Assembly (NCBI GenBank): GCA_024666565.1
Contig: CP088295.1
Location: 3,224,001 to 3,288,000 of the forward strand
Direction of reading: 5' to 3'
DNA from: Svornostia abyssi
Lineage (GTDB): Bacteria; Actinomycetota; Thermoleophilia; Solirubrobacterales; Solirubrobacteraceae
DNA length: 64,000 nt
Positions 35,192 through 45,843 of the stretch are shown here, in pieces. The translations under genes and the position numbers were made by a program. The stretch's first letter is position 1. Every line of letters starts with the position of its first letter. The notes under the pieces were generated by a model. That model was not told the origin of the DNA and ran no database searches. It was given only the letters and a program-made list of their open reading frames with translations.

Positions 35192-36313
35192 ATGCATAGC
35201 GCTTTGTTCGAAACGACAAGTACGGTGCGCCGCGCCGCCCTCGGGGCGGCGCTTTTCGTCGGTCTCGCCGCCGGGCCCGCGGACGCCGCCACCACGACGC
35301 TGTCCATGACCGTCGATCCCGCATCGTCATCGAGCGCGGCGACCGTCAGCCTGCAGAGCACCGTGACCGGGAGCCCGCAGCCGGCACTGCAGGTGCTCGC
35401 CGTCGCGATGCCGCAGGGCTTCGAGTACCGCGGTGACAAGATCGCCACCGTCTGCAAGGCCGAGGACCTCCAGGGCTTCGAGCCGCGCTGCGCCGAGTCC
35501 TCGCTCCTGGGCACGGGCAAGGCGACCGTCGAGTTCAAGAACGGCAACGTGACCGGCACATCCCAGGTCGACCCGATCAGGATGTACAACGCCGGCCCCG
35601 ATGCGGTGCTCTTCCACATGAAGGCGCTGAGCCCGCTGCAGCGGGGCGTCGTCGTGCCGTCGACCGTCAAGCTCACAGACCCGGCCTTCGGCCCGGTGTT
35701 CCAGATCGGGCCGGCCACCGGATCGGGCTTCGGCACGCTGGCGCTGACGTCGTTCACCTTCACGTCCGTCCCGGGCCTGTTCACCACGGGGTCGTGTGAG
35801 ACGGGCAACTGGCTGGCCGCGGGGCGGTATCTGTTCCTCGGGGGCGCCAGCCAGGAGGTCAATCCGCGGATCACGTGCGCGAAGCCCGGCGAGCCGTCTG
35901 GCCCGTCGACGGGCAGCACGTCCGAGCCGACCCCGGGCGCCGCGCTCACCGTCGCCGGCACCACCGTGGCGGAGTCGCGGGGGACCCTCGGGGCCGCACG
36001 GGTGAAGGTCGTCTCGACCAGCCTGCGGGCACGGAGCGGACGGGTCGCCGTCCGGCTGCAGTGCCGCAGCCGCGCGCGTTGCATGGGCACCGTGCGGTTG
36101 CATCACAAGCGTCCGGCCGGCGGCATCGCTCGCTACGGCACGGCACGCTTCTCGATCAAGGGCTCGTCGTCGAAGACGGTCACCGTGAAGCTGCGGGCGC
36201 GCGGCTCGCAGGCGCTGCGGCGGGGGCGCGTCGTCACCTGGGTGCGCGCGCACCTCGACGGGGCGGCGCGCGAGCGCGACTCCGTGCGCAAGCTGTCGCT
36301 GCGCCGCGGCTGA
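35192..36313 (+). CDS. Secreted protein with Arg-rich beta-sandwich C-terminus
   Basis: A 373-aa protein. Residues 1-31 form a signal peptide (LGAALFVGLAAGPADAA). The first domain (about 32-230) has TLSMTVDPASSSSAATVSLQ and repeated strand patterns with paired cysteines (IATVCKAED and EPRCAESSLL). After a Ser/Pro/Thr linker (GEPSGPSTGSTSEPTPG) there is a basic beta domain (VAVRLQCRSRARCMGTVRLH) ending KLSLRRG. The architecture matches the secreted protein at 25456-26484. No function recognised. A clear promoter precedes it. Confidence 0.72.
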   Translation: MHSALFETTSTVRRAALGAALFVGLAAGPADAATTTLSMTVDPASSSSAATVSLQSTVTGSPQPALQVLAVAMPQGFEYRGDKIATVCKAEDLQGFEPRCAESSLLGTGKATVEFKNGNVTGTSQVDPIRMYNAGPDAVLFHMKALSPLQRGVVVPSTVKLTDPAFGPVFQIGPATGSGFGTLALTSFTFTSVPGLFTTGSCETGNWLAAGRYLFLGGASQEVNPRITCAKPGEPSGPSTGSTSEPTPGAALTVAGTTVAESRGTLGAARVKVVSTSLRARSGRVAVRLQCRSRARCMGTVRLHHKRPAGGIARYGTARFSIKGSSSKTVTVKLRARGSQALRRGRVVTWVRAHLDGAARERDSVRKLSLRRG

Positions 36314-37207
36314 TCAGTAGAACACGCACCGGCAGCGGTGCCGCGGCCGCGCCTTGTAGGCCGGATCCTGCCCGCGGTTCCACAGCCAGTGGTCGAGGTC
36401 GTTGGCGGTGACCTGCAGGCGCGCGGCGAGCTGCTCCGCCGCGTGGACGGCGCACCCGCGGATCTCACGCTCCTGGGCACCTCCGTAGCGCAGGGGCCGT
36501 TCGGCGTCGATGTGCGCGGCGAGCCGGTCGTCGTAGACCAAGACGCCGTCGCAGCGCAAGACGTGCGGGACGAGGTTGTCGGCGAAGATCGTCAGCCGGT
36601 CGAGGTCGGTGAACGTGGCGACGCCCGCAAGACCGAGGTCGCTCGCCGCGATCTGGGCGCGCTTGTAGAAGCCGCGATCGGCGTACATCGCCATGCCCCG
36701 GGCGAGGCCCTCGGCGAACCGCTCGGCCGAGTCTCCGGCGTCAGCGATGACGTCCAGGGTGCGACGTGTCCCGAGCCAGTCGCCCAGGGCGCGCAGGGCC
36801 TGGGCGTAGAGGGCGATGAGCTCGTGGTCGCGCGGCTGGCCGAGGACGTCCGCGAGCGCGTCGGCGTGCATGGTGCGCAGGTCAGCGGCGGTCCAGACGC
36901 CCTCGCGGCGTGCGTGCTCGGTGAGCGCGGTCGCCATGGTGAAGTACCCCGACATCCCCGGCCGCTTGCGGATCGTCGGCCACCAGCCCGACCCGAAGTT
37001 GATGCTGTCGAGGGTCAGCAGGAACGTCGCGACGCGCTCGGGCTCGTCGTCGAGGTGATGCGTGTCCGGATCCAATCCGGGAGGGTCGGCGGGCGGCGTG
37101 CCCAGACGGTCCCCGTAGGCCGCCAGCGCGTGGTCGTCGATACGCACGAACTGCGCCGTCGCGGCGATCTGCGCAGCGGTGGCCCGGACCTCATCGGTGA
37201 GTCGCAC
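36314..37207 (-). CDS. Queuosine salvage protein (Qng1/DUF2419 family)
   Basis: A 297-aa protein of the DUF2419 family, whose characterised members (Qng1) release queuine from queuosine 5'-monophosphate so it can be reused for tRNA. Family marks: TLDSINFGSGWWPTIRK near residue 67, GYFTMATALTEHARREG near 87, VATFTDLDRLTIFADNLVPH near 196 and AQEREIRGCAVHAAEQLA near 245. The acidic residues in DSINF and the FADNLVP loop are the ones I would expect at the active site. Family assignment is from memory of these motifs. The start is GTG 37207. It is divergent from pcrA with 53 bp between starts. Confidence 0.82.
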   Translation of the reverse strand: MRLTDEVRATAAQIAATAQFVRIDDHALAAYGDRLGTPPADPPGLDPDTHHLDDEPERVATFLLTLDSINFGSGWWPTIRKRPGMSGYFTMATALTEHARREGVWTAADLRTMHADALADVLGQPRDHELIALYAQALRALGDWLGTRRTLDVIADAGDSAERFAEGLARGMAMYADRGFYKRAQIAASDLGLAGVATFTDLDRLTIFADNLVPHVLRCDGVLVYDDRLAAHIDAERPLRYGGAQEREIRGCAVHAAEQLAARLQVTANDLDHWLWNRGQDPAYKARPRHRCRCVFY

Positions 37208-37248
37208 CGGGGCATCTTCGCAAGGCTCGGCACCGCCGCCCGCGCACC

Positions 37249-37254
37249 TATGCT
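37249..37254 (+). promoter_or_regulatory. -10 element of pcrA
   Basis: TATGCT ends 6 nt before GTG 37261, indicating a leaderless start. Confidence 0.45.
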
Positions 37255-37260
37255 GGTGCC

Positions 37261-39492
37261 GTGCGCGACACCGCCACAGACCCCCGCGTCCAGCAGCTGC
37301 TGGAGGGCCTGAACCCTGAGCAGCAGGCTGCGGTCGCGCACCCCGGCGGGCCGCTGCTCATCCTCGCCGGCGCGGGCTCGGGCAAGACGCGCGTGCTCAC
37401 CCATCGCATCGCATGGCTCGTGCACACCGGCCTCGCCCGCCACGGCGAGATCCTCGCGATCACCTTCACGAACAAGGCCGCGCAGGAGATGCGCGAGCGC
37501 GTCGAGCTGCTCCTGGGCGGTCGCACGCGCGCGATGTGGGTCATGACCTTCCACTCGGCCTGCGCGCGGATGCTGCGCGCCGACGGCCCGCGGCTGGGCT
37601 ACACCCGCGGCTTCACGATCTACGACCAGGCCGATTCGCGGCGCATGGTCAAGCGGTGTCTCGACGAGCTGGGGGTCGACACCAAGCGCTTCACCCCCGG
37701 CGCCGTCCAGAACCAGATCAGCGCGGCGAAGAACCAGCTGCGCGACGCCGAGGGCTATCGCCAGCTGGTCGGGTCGTTCTTCGAGCAGACCGTGGCCGAC
37801 GCGTACGAGCTCTACGAGCGCGAGCTGCACCGCGCGAACGCGATGGACTTCGACGACCTGCTGTTCCGCACGGTCAACCTGCTCGAGCTCTTCCAGGAGG
37901 TGCGCGACCGGTATCAGGGCGCGTTCCGGCACATCCTCGTCGACGAGTACCAGGACACCAACCACGCGCAGTACCGCCTGCTGCAGCTGCTCACCGGCGA
38001 GGAGCGAAACCTCGCGGTCGTCGGCGACGACGACCAGTCGATCTACAGCTTCCGCAGCGCTGACATCTCGAACATCCTCGACTTCGAAGACGACTACCCC
38101 GACGCGACGGTCGTGCGCCTCGAGCAGAACTACCGCTCGACGCAGACCATCCTGAGCGCGGCCAACGCCGTCATCGCGCACAACCGCGGTCGCAAGGGCA
38201 AGACGCTGTGGACGGATCTCGGCGAGGGCGACACCGTGAAGATCCGCGAGCTCGAGGACGAGCACGCCGAGGCGCGGTTCGTCGTGGGGGAGATCGAGCG
38301 GCTCGTCGACGAAGGCGTGTCGCGGTCGGAGATCGCGTGCTTCTACCGGACCAACGCGCAGTCGCGGGTCCTGGAGGACACGCTCGTCCGTCGCGAGATC
38401 GGGTACCAGGTCATCGGCGGCACGAAGTTCTACGAGCGTGCCGAGATCAAGGACGCGCTGGCGTACCTGCAGGTGCTCGCCAACGACCGCGACAGCGCGA
38501 GCTTCACGCGCATCGCCAACTCGCCCAAGCGCGGGATCGGGCAGACGTCGCTGTCGCGGGTGCTCAGCCACGCCGCGACGATGGACATCCCGGTGTGGGA
38601 CGCCGCCGCCGACCCGGCCGCCGTGCCGGGCCTGGGCACGGCCGCGATCCGCGCGCTCGACCGGTTCATGGACACGATGGCGGGCCTGCGGGCGCGCGCG
38701 CAGGAGCAGGTGCCGGTGGGCGACCTGCTGGAGGCGATCCTGCACGAGTCCGGGTATCTCGAAGCGCTGGAGGCCGAGCGCACGATCGAAGCGCAGGGTC
38801 GGATGGAGAACCTGCAGGAGCTCGTGGAGGTCGCGAGAGAATTTGACGCGGCCGACCTTCCGGACGACGCCGCGGACACGGCGCTCGAAACCTTCCTGCA
38901 GCAGGTCGCGCTGGTCGCCGACGCCGACGGACGCGTTGACGACGAGGGCCTCGTGACGCTCATGACGCTGCACAACGCGAAGGGGCTGGAGTACCCGATC
39001 GTGTTCCTCATCGGCTGCGAGGAAGGCGTCTTCCCGCACGCTCGCGCGCTGGACGAGGGCGGCCTGGAGGAGGAGCGCCGGCTCATGTACGTCGGCATCA
39101 CGCGGGCCATGCGCGACCTGTACATCACGTACGCGCGCCGCCGGTCGGTGTTCGGCAATCCGCAGTACGGGCTGCGCTCGCGGTTCCTCGACGAGATTCC
39201 GCTCGAGCTGACCGACCGCGAGGACGAGCCGGTGTTCAAGCCCGGGCCGTCCCGCTCGGGCGCGCGCAACGACACGCGGTGGGGGGCGCCGTCGCCCGCG
39301 CCGATTCGCAGCGGGCGCGCGGCGGCGTCCACGGCACCGGAGTTCAGGATGGGCGACGACGTCCAGCACGCCGCGTTCGGCGCCGGCGTCGTCACCGGCG
39401 TGGAGGCCGGCGGCATCGTGGTCGTCCGCTTCGCCACCGACGGGTCCGAGCGCAAGCTCATGGCCGAGTACGCCCCGATCACCAAGGTATGA
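37261..39492 (+). CDS. pcrA: ATP-dependent DNA helicase PcrA/UvrD
   Basis: A 743-aa superfamily 1A helicase for repair and replication restart. Motifs in order: Q motif LNPEQQAAVAH, Walker A ILAGAGSGKTRVLTHRIAW, FTNKAAQEMRERV, Walker B HILVDEYQDTNHAQYRL, motif III VVGDDDQSIYSFRSAD, motif IV LEQNYRSTQTIL, motif V TLHNAKGLEYPIVFLIGC and motif VI EEERRLMYVGITRAM. A linker near residue 665 leads to a small C-terminal Tudor-like domain (MGDDVQHAAFGAGVVTGVEA) that in PcrA contacts RNA polymerase. G runs of five (38286-38290) and six (39291-39296) are in frame here. Its stop overlaps folD (ATGA). Confidence 0.96.
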   Translation: MRDTATDPRVQQLLEGLNPEQQAAVAHPGGPLLILAGAGSGKTRVLTHRIAWLVHTGLARHGEILAITFTNKAAQEMRERVELLLGGRTRAMWVMTFHSACARMLRADGPRLGYTRGFTIYDQADSRRMVKRCLDELGVDTKRFTPGAVQNQISAAKNQLRDAEGYRQLVGSFFEQTVADAYELYERELHRANAMDFDDLLFRTVNLLELFQEVRDRYQGAFRHILVDEYQDTNHAQYRLLQLLTGEERNLAVVGDDDQSIYSFRSADISNILDFEDDYPDATVVRLEQNYRSTQTILSAANAVIAHNRGRKGKTLWTDLGEGDTVKIRELEDEHAEARFVVGEIERLVDEGVSRSEIACFYRTNAQSRVLEDTLVRREIGYQVIGGTKFYERAEIKDALAYLQVLANDRDSASFTRIANSPKRGIGQTSLSRVLSHAATMDIPVWDAAADPAAVPGLGTAAIRALDRFMDTMAGLRARAQEQVPVGDLLEAILHESGYLEALEAERTIEAQGRMENLQELVEVAREFDAADLPDDAADTALETFLQQVALVADADGRVDDEGLVTLMTLHNAKGLEYPIVFLIGCEEGVFPHARALDEGGLEEERRLMYVGITRAMRDLYITYARRRSVFGNPQYGLRSRFLDEIPLELTDREDEPVFKPGPSRSGARNDTRWGAPSPAPIRSGRAAASTAPEFRMGDDVQHAAFGAGVVTGVEAGGIVVVRFATDGSERKLMAEYAPITKV

Positions 39493-40355
39493 GCGCGACG
39501 ATCATCGACGGCAAGGCCTCGGCCGCCCGCCTGCGCGCGGCGCTCGCCGAGGAGGTGGCCGAGTTCACGGCCGAGCACGGCACCCCGCCGGGCCTGGCGA
39601 CCATCCTCATCGGCGACGACCCCGCCAGCGCGGTGTACGTCGGGGGCAAGCAGAAGGCGTGCGCCGAGGTCGGCATCAAGGGCTTCGACCACCGCCCCGC
39701 GGGCGACGCCTCGCGCGAGGAGGTGCTCGCGCTCATCGACGAGCTGAACGCCGACCCGGCCGTCAGCGGCATCCTCTGCCAGCTCCCGGTGCCCGACCAC
39801 CTCGACGGGGTCGAGCTGACGAACCGGATCGATGCGGGCAAGGACGTCGACGGGCTCACGATCGCCAGCGCCGGCCGGCTCGCGCTCGGCATGGACGGCC
39901 TCCGGTCGTGCACCCCCGCGGGTGTCATGGTGCTGCTCGAGGAGCAGGGCGTCGAGCTGCAGGGCGCGGAGTGCGTGGTCCTCGGCCGCTCCAACCTGTT
40001 CGGCAAGCCGATGGCCCAGCTGCTGCTCGGCGCGAACGCCACGGTCACGATGTGCCATTCCCGCACCCGGGATCTCGGGGAGGTGTGCCGCCGCGCGGAC
40101 GTGCTCATCGCCGCCGTGGGCGTGCCGCATCTCGTCAAGGGGGACTGGATCAAGCCGGGCGCGGTCGTCATCGATGTGGGGATGAACAGACTCGAGTCCG
40201 GCCTCACCGGAGACGTCGACTTCGAGGCGGCGAAGGACGTCGCCTCGGCCATCACTCCGGTCCCCGGCGGCGTCGGCCCGATGACCATCGCGCTGCTGCT
40301 GCGCAACACGTTGCAGGCCGCTCGCGCGCAACGACGCGCTACGTTCCCGTCATGA
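39489..40355 (+). CDS. folD: Methylenetetrahydrofolate dehydrogenase / cyclohydrolase
   Basis: Bifunctional one-carbon enzyme, 288 aa, interconverting 5,10-methylene- and 10-formyl-tetrahydrofolate with NADP. Motifs: SAVYVGGKQKACAEVGIKG with the catalytic Lys, GILCQLPVPDHLDG, GKDVDGLTIASAGRL, the NADP loop VLGRSNLFGKPMAQLLL and PGGVGPMTIALLLRNT. ATG 39489 overlaps the pcrA stop, so folD starts a chain pcrA-folD-(membrane protein)-gatC-gatA-gatB with overlaps at every junction. Confidence 0.96.
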   Translation: MSATIIDGKASAARLRAALAEEVAEFTAEHGTPPGLATILIGDDPASAVYVGGKQKACAEVGIKGFDHRPAGDASREEVLALIDELNADPAVSGILCQLPVPDHLDGVELTNRIDAGKDVDGLTIASAGRLALGMDGLRSCTPAGVMVLLEEQGVELQGAECVVLGRSNLFGKPMAQLLLGANATVTMCHSRTRDLGEVCRRADVLIAAVGVPHLVKGDWIKPGAVVIDVGMNRLESGLTGDVDFEAAKDVASAITPVPGGVGPMTIALLLRNTLQAARAQRRATFPS

Positions 40356-40876
40356 GCCTCGCCCGTCTGCGCCTTGGGGAGATCCTCGCCGCGGTTGCCG
40401 CCGTCGGCCTGCTCGTCGTGCTCGGCGCCGACTGGTTCGAGCTGCGCAGCCAGGTCGCGGTGGTCGGTGCGACGAGCACGGGCTACGCGTCGCTGGGCTG
40501 GTTCGCCGACGCGCTGCTGATCTTCGCCGCGTTGTGCTGCCTGGCGCTCGCGGTTTCGACCGCGACCGAACGGGCGCCGCAGCTCCCCGTGGCCCTGCAG
40601 ACGCTCGCCGTCGTCTCGAGCCTCGTCGGCCTCATCTGCGTCGCGCTTCGCCTCATCTTCCAGCCGAGCCTCGGCGTCGGCGCCGACGACACGAGCGTCG
40701 ACCTCCTGCCCGCGGCGTACCTCGGGTTCGCGTTCACGCTGATGATGTTCGTCGGGGCGTGGATCTCGATCGGCGACGAGCGGACCGGCAGCCGCTTCTC
40801 GCGCGAGCAGACCGAGCGCGTGCTGAATCTTCCGGGCGTCGACCGCCCCGTACCGCTGAATGGAGAGGGACGTTGA
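40352..40876 (+). CDS. Four-helix membrane protein of unknown function
   Basis: A 174-aa protein with four hydrophobic helices (about residues 9-26, 45-66, 79-98 and 115-135) and a basic, polar C-terminal tail of 40 residues. The first loop has GADWFELRSQVAVVGATSTG, with the W-F pattern after helix 1 that resembles other small actinobacterial membrane proteins, including the one at 17002-17352. No family recognised. Start and stop overlap folD and gatC (ATGA and TTGA), so it is made together with them. Confidence 0.68.
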   Translation: MSLARLRLGEILAAVAAVGLLVVLGADWFELRSQVAVVGATSTGYASLGWFADALLIFAALCCLALAVSTATERAPQLPVALQTLAVVSSLVGLICVALRLIFQPSLGVGADDTSVDLLPAAYLGFAFTLMMFVGAWISIGDERTGSRFSREQTERVLNLPGVDRPVPLNGEGR

Positions 40877-41160
40877 TCGATCGTGAGCAGGTGCTCCACG
40901 TCGCGCGCCTCGCGCGGCTGGAGCTCACCGAGGACGAGGTCGAGCACATGACCGGCGAGCTGTCGAAGGTGCTCGGGCACATCGACAAGATCGCCGAGCT
41001 CGACCTCGACGACGTCGCGCCGACCTCCCACGTCGTGACCGTCGAGAACGCGCTGCGCCCCGACGAGCCCGAGCCGTCCCTGCCGCGCGACGTCGCCCTC
41101 GCATCGGCCCCGGCCGTCTCGGACGACGGCTTCCTCGTCCCGAGCCCGCAGGCGGGGTGA
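40873..41160 (+). CDS. gatC: Aspartyl/glutamyl-tRNA amidotransferase subunit C
   Basis: A 95-aa accessory subunit that wraps around GatA and links it to GatB. The family pattern VLHVARLARLELTEDEVEHM starts at residue 7, followed by LGHIDKIAELDLDDVAPTSH and NALRPDEP. The start is TTG 40873, overlapping the previous stop, with GGAGAGGG upstream as a ribosome binding site. The gene's last bases overlap the gatA start. Confidence 0.94.
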   Translation: MIDREQVLHVARLARLELTEDEVEHMTGELSKVLGHIDKIAELDLDDVAPTSHVVTVENALRPDEPEPSLPRDVALASAPAVSDDGFLVPSPQAG

Positions 41161-42580
41161 CCATGCCCACTGACCTGACGGCGGTCCAGGCCGCGGAGGC
41201 CGTGCGCGCAGGCGAGCTGAGCGCCACCGAGCTGTTCGACGCCTACCGCGAGCGGGCGGCCGCCGACGACCTGAACGCCTACACGTGGGTCGCCGACGCC
41301 GCGCCGACGGAGGCGCCGCCCGCCGACGCGCCCCTGGCCGGCGTGCCGGTCGCGATCAAGGACCTCTTCTGCACCGAGGGCGTGCCGAGCCAGGCGGGCT
41401 CGAGGATCCTCGAGGGGTACCTGCCGCCGTACACCGCGACGTCGGTCGCGCGCCTGGCCGCCGCGGGCGCGCCGCTGCTGGGCAAGACCAACCAGGACGA
41501 GTTCGCCATGGGCTCGTCGAACGAGAACTCCGGGTACGGGCCGGTGCTCAACCCGTGGGACCGGACGCGCGTTCCGGGCGGTTCGTCCGGCGGCAGCGCC
41601 GCAGCGGTCGCCGGCGGCAGCGCGCCGTGGGCGCTGGGCACGGACACCGGCGGATCAATCCGCCAGCCCGCCGCGCTCACCGGCATCGTCGGGCTGAAGC
41701 CCACCTACGGCGCCATCAGCCGCTACGGCATGATCGCATTCGCGTCCTCGCTGGATCAGGCCGGCCCGCTCACGCGCACGGTCGCCGACAGCGCGCTCAT
41801 GCTGCGCCACCTGCAGGGCGCCGACACCCGCGACATGACGAGCGTCGGGCTGCGCGAGGAGATCGTGCTGCCCACCGCCGAGCGCCTCGACGGCATCAAG
41901 CTGGGCGTGCCCGAAGAGCTCTCCGGCGAGGGCATCGAGCCGGGCGTCCGCGACGCGTTCGAGCGCTCGCTGCAGCTCGCCGAGGAGCTGGGGGCCACCG
42001 TCGAGAGCTGCAAGCTCCCGCACGCGCCGCACGCGCTGAGCGCCTACTACATCCTCGCGCCCGCGGAGTGCTCGTCGAACCTCGCCCGCTTCGACGGCGT
42101 GCGCTACGGCCAGCGGGTCGAAGCCGACACGCTGATGGACATGTACACCCGCACGCGGCACGACGGGTTCGGCCCCGAGGTCAAGCGGCGGATCATGCTC
42201 GGCACGTACGCGCTGTCGTCCGGCTACTACGACGCGTACTACGGCCGCGCGCAGCGTGTCCGCACGAAGATCGCCGAGGACTTCGCCGCCGCCTTCGAGC
42301 GCTTCGACTTCGTCGTCACCCCGACGAGCCCGAGCGTCGCCTTCGAACTCGGCGCCAAGACCGACGACCCGCTGAGCATGTACCTCAACGACTTCTGCAC
42401 CGTCCCGATGTCGCTTGCCGGCATCCCCGCGATCTCGATTCCGAACGGCCTGTCCGACGGCCTGCCGACCGGCCTGCAGCTCGCCGCGCCGGCGTTTGCC
42501 GAGAACAAGCTGCTCGACGCGGCGCACGCCCTGGAGGCCGCCCTGGGCTTCCAGCGCCTCGACCAGCGGGAGACGGTCGC

Positions 42581-42584
<4 letters not shown>
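41157..42584 (+). CDS. gatA: Aspartyl/glutamyl-tRNA amidotransferase subunit A
   Basis: Amidase subunit of GatCAB, 475 aa, releasing ammonia from glutamine for transamidation of Glu-tRNA(Gln) or Asp-tRNA(Asn). The Ser-cis-Ser-Lys triad is visible: Lys in VPVAIKDLFCTEG, cis-Ser in LGTDTGGSIRQPAALTG and the nucleophile Ser in PGGSSGGSAAAVAGGSAP. The substrate-channel region SRYGMIAFASSLDQAGP follows. GTG 41157 or ATG 41163 is the start. It overlaps gatB by ATGA. Confidence 0.96.
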
Positions 42585-44014
<1,430 letters not shown>

Positions 44015-44033
44015 CGGCCGCACACGTCGGCCG
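44015..44033 (+). terminator. Short hairpin after gatB
   Basis: CGGCCG at 44015-44020 pairs with CGGCCG at 44028-44033 around a 7-nt loop, immediately after the gatB stop codon. Six GC pairs, no T-tract. TAGAGT at 44041-44046 is a possible -10 for the lipoprotein gene that follows. Confidence 0.4.
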
Positions 44034-44102
44034 GGGCCCGTAGAGTGCGCGCGCTTCGCTGAAACTGTCGCCCGGTCGTACGACACGGGCAGAAGGGACG
44101 AC

Positions 44103-44579
44103 ATGCGCGTACACCAGGCCCGCCGCCTGACCGGGGTGGCCTTCGCCGCCGCGGCGCTGGCGATCACCGCTTGCGGTGGCGAGGACAACACGGAGTTCAT
44201 CGACGCGTCGAAGAAGGTCACGGCCGACATCTCCGCGATCGGCCAGGACATCGGCGAAACGGTGAGCACCGCCAACCAGCAGACCGACGCCGCGCTGCAG
44301 ACCGAGTTCACGGAGCTGGCCGACCGGGCCGGCAAGGCCGTCACGGCGCTCGGGGACCTCGACGCGCCCGAAGACGACATCACGAAGACCGTCGACGCGC
44401 TCTCCACCGCGTTGACGAAGGGGCAGAAGGACCTCGAGAACATCGCGACGGCCGCCGGCGCGAGCGACGCCGACGGCGCGAAGGCCGCGACGGAGGCGCT
44501 GGTGGCCGACAGCCCGGCGATCTCTGAGAACAACACGAAGCTCAAGGAGCAGACGGCCGAGCTCGAGAAGGACGAGTAG
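44103..44579 (+). CDS. Putative lipoprotein, helical
   Basis: A 158-aa lipoprotein. The signal peptide ends in the lipobox LAITACGG, with Cys at residue 24 the lipidation site. The mature part is acidic and almost wholly alpha-helical, with heptad-like spacing (SAIGQDIGETVSTANQQTDA, LSTALTKGQKDLENIATAAG), so a coiled coil or helical bundle is likely. AAGGGA precedes ATG 44103. Function unknown. A strong terminator hairpin (44589-44622) ends the transcript, so it is a single-gene unit. Confidence 0.78.
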   Translation: MRVHQARRLTGVAFAAAALAITACGGEDNTEFIDASKKVTADISAIGQDIGETVSTANQQTDAALQTEFTELADRAGKAVTALGDLDAPEDDITKTVDALSTALTKGQKDLENIATAAGASDADGAKAATEALVADSPAISENNTKLKEQTAELEKDE

Positions 44580-44588
44580 GCGCATCGC

Positions 44589-44622
44589 GGGCGCGCGCCA
44601 GGCTCGTCGCCGGCGCGCGCCC
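44589..44622 (+). terminator. Perfect 11-bp hairpin after the lipoprotein gene
   Basis: Arms 44589-44599 and 44612-44622 are exact GC-rich complements with a 12-nt loop, beginning 9 nt after the stop codon. The TACCAT at 44629-44634 just beyond may be the -10 box of the next gene. Confidence 0.7.
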
Positions 44623-44669
44623 CGGGCGTACCATCAGCGGACGGCTCCGATCTCTTCCTGGAGGCAGCG

Positions 44670-44894
44670 ATGTCCCGACTGATCCGCATGGACCGCACCG
44701 GCCACACGACGGTGGCCGAGTGGCGCGCCGACGACCCGGCATCGGTGGAAGCCGCGGCGGCGGCGTTCCGCGCCGAGCTCGACCAGGGCTATCTCGCGAT
44801 GGTCACGACCGGGCCGGGGCACGCAGAGCAGGTCCGCGAGCTTCCCGTCGGCGCGGCGACGGTAATCCTGCGCCGTCCGATCAGCGGCGGCTGA
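44670..44894 (+). CDS. Small hypothetical protein
   Basis: A 74-aa soluble protein: MSRLIRMDRTGHTTVAEW, an Ala-rich helix (SVEAAAAAFRAELDQG) and a hydrophobic strand region near the C-terminus (GAATVILRRP). It reads like a compact alpha/beta domain. The start ATG has GGAGG at 44660-44664 with 5-nt spacing, and a probable -10 at 44629, giving a leader of about 30 nt. I recognise no family. The next gene begins 7 nt after its stop, so the two probably form an operon. Confidence 0.65.
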   Translation: MSRLIRMDRTGHTTVAEWRADDPASVEAAAAAFRAELDQGYLAMVTTGPGHAEQVRELPVGAATVILRRPISGG

Positions 44895-44901
44895 GGCGCC
44901 C

Positions 44902-45579
44902 GTGGGCGTTCCCGCCGCGGTCGAGGCCCTGCCGGAGACGGCGGCGGTGCCGTGGCGTCCGCGCGCCGACCCGACCCGCCTGCGCAACGTCGGCCGGCTG
45001 TGGACGCTCACGACGGCTGCGCACGTCATCCCGTTCCTCGGGGCGGCTGCTCTGCTCATGGCCCTGGAGCCGCTGGCCCTGCCGGTCGCGCTTGCGTGCC
45101 TGGCGCACGCGTGGGTGATCCCCGAGCTGTACGCGCAGCGTGGCGCCAACGTCGTCCGGCCGCCGCGCCGACGCTGCGCCGACGCGGCGGCGGAGCGCAC
45201 CGCGCTCGGCCTGCTCGGTGACCTGCTCGACCATGACGAACGGGCGCTGCAGCAGCAGACCGGGCTCGCGCTCGAGCCCGGCTCGTTCGGGGTGTGGCTC
45301 GTGGGCCAGGGCGGCGCGCTGCTGATCCGGCCCGGCGGCCGGCGGGCACTCTGCTGGTGCGTGCGCGTCGACGACCCCGACCTGCCGGCGGGTGATCGCA
45401 TCGCGCACCTGCTGCTCGCGCTGCGCGCCGACGAGGCGGGGTTCGCCACCGTCGCCAACCTGTCGTTCTCCGGCGCCACCTGGCGGGTCCGGCGCCGCGT
45501 CCCGCCCGAGATGCGGGCGGGGATCGACGAGGCGCGTCGTCGAGCAAGGCTCGACAGCGTGTCCCACTCTCGGTCCTGA
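44902..45579 (+). CDS. Hypothetical protein with two N-terminal membrane segments
   Basis: A 225-aa protein. Residues 1-40 are soluble; two hydrophobic helices (about 36-53 and 58-76) are separated by a short turn; the remaining 150 residues form a basic soluble domain with W, C-W-C and R-rich stretches (ALCWCVRVDDPDLPAGDRIA, SGATWRVRRRVPPEMRAG). I recognise no family. Start GTG 44902 follows the 74-aa gene closely. Confidence 0.6.
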   Translation: MGVPAAVEALPETAAVPWRPRADPTRLRNVGRLWTLTTAAHVIPFLGAAALLMALEPLALPVALACLAHAWVIPELYAQRGANVVRPPRRRCADAAAERTALGLLGDLLDHDERALQQQTGLALEPGSFGVWLVGQGGALLIRPGGRRALCWCVRVDDPDLPAGDRIAHLLLALRADEAGFATVANLSFSGATWRVRRRVPPEMRAGIDEARRRARLDSVSHSRS

Positions 45580-45634
45580 ATCTGCTCCAGGCGGGCCATC
45601 GCGCCGGGCGCGCGCAGTGGCGATCATGCTGGTC

Positions 45635-45802
45635 ATGTCCACCTCCACCGCTCACCCGCGCTACGTGCTGCTGCCGACGGCCGCGGGCGCGCGCGAGTCC
45701 GAGGCGAAGGTCCGCCGGTACCGGCTGGCCCGGCTGCGCATCGCGTCGCTGCGCAGCGACGCAAACGGGCCGTTCGCGCACCTCAAGCGCTCGTACGACT
45801 GA
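45635..45802 (+). CDS. Possible small basic protein
   Basis: A 55-aa frame from ATG 45635 (or 45626), rich in Arg and Ala (AKVRRYRLARLRIASLRSDA). It fills the gap between two genes and reads as a compact helix-forming peptide. No ribosome binding site is evident. A weak call. Confidence 0.4.
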   Translation: MSTSTAHPRYVLLPTAAGARESEAKVRRYRLARLRIASLRSDANGPFAHLKRSYD

Positions 45803-45831
45803 TACCCCGCGGGCCCGCCGCCGCCGGTCGG

Positions 45832-45837
45832 TACCCT
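45832..45837 (+). promoter_or_regulatory. -10 element of the 60-aa membrane protein gene
   Basis: TACCCT ends 6 nt before ATG 45844, consistent with a leaderless start. Confidence 0.45.
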
Positions 45838-45843
45838 GAAGCC

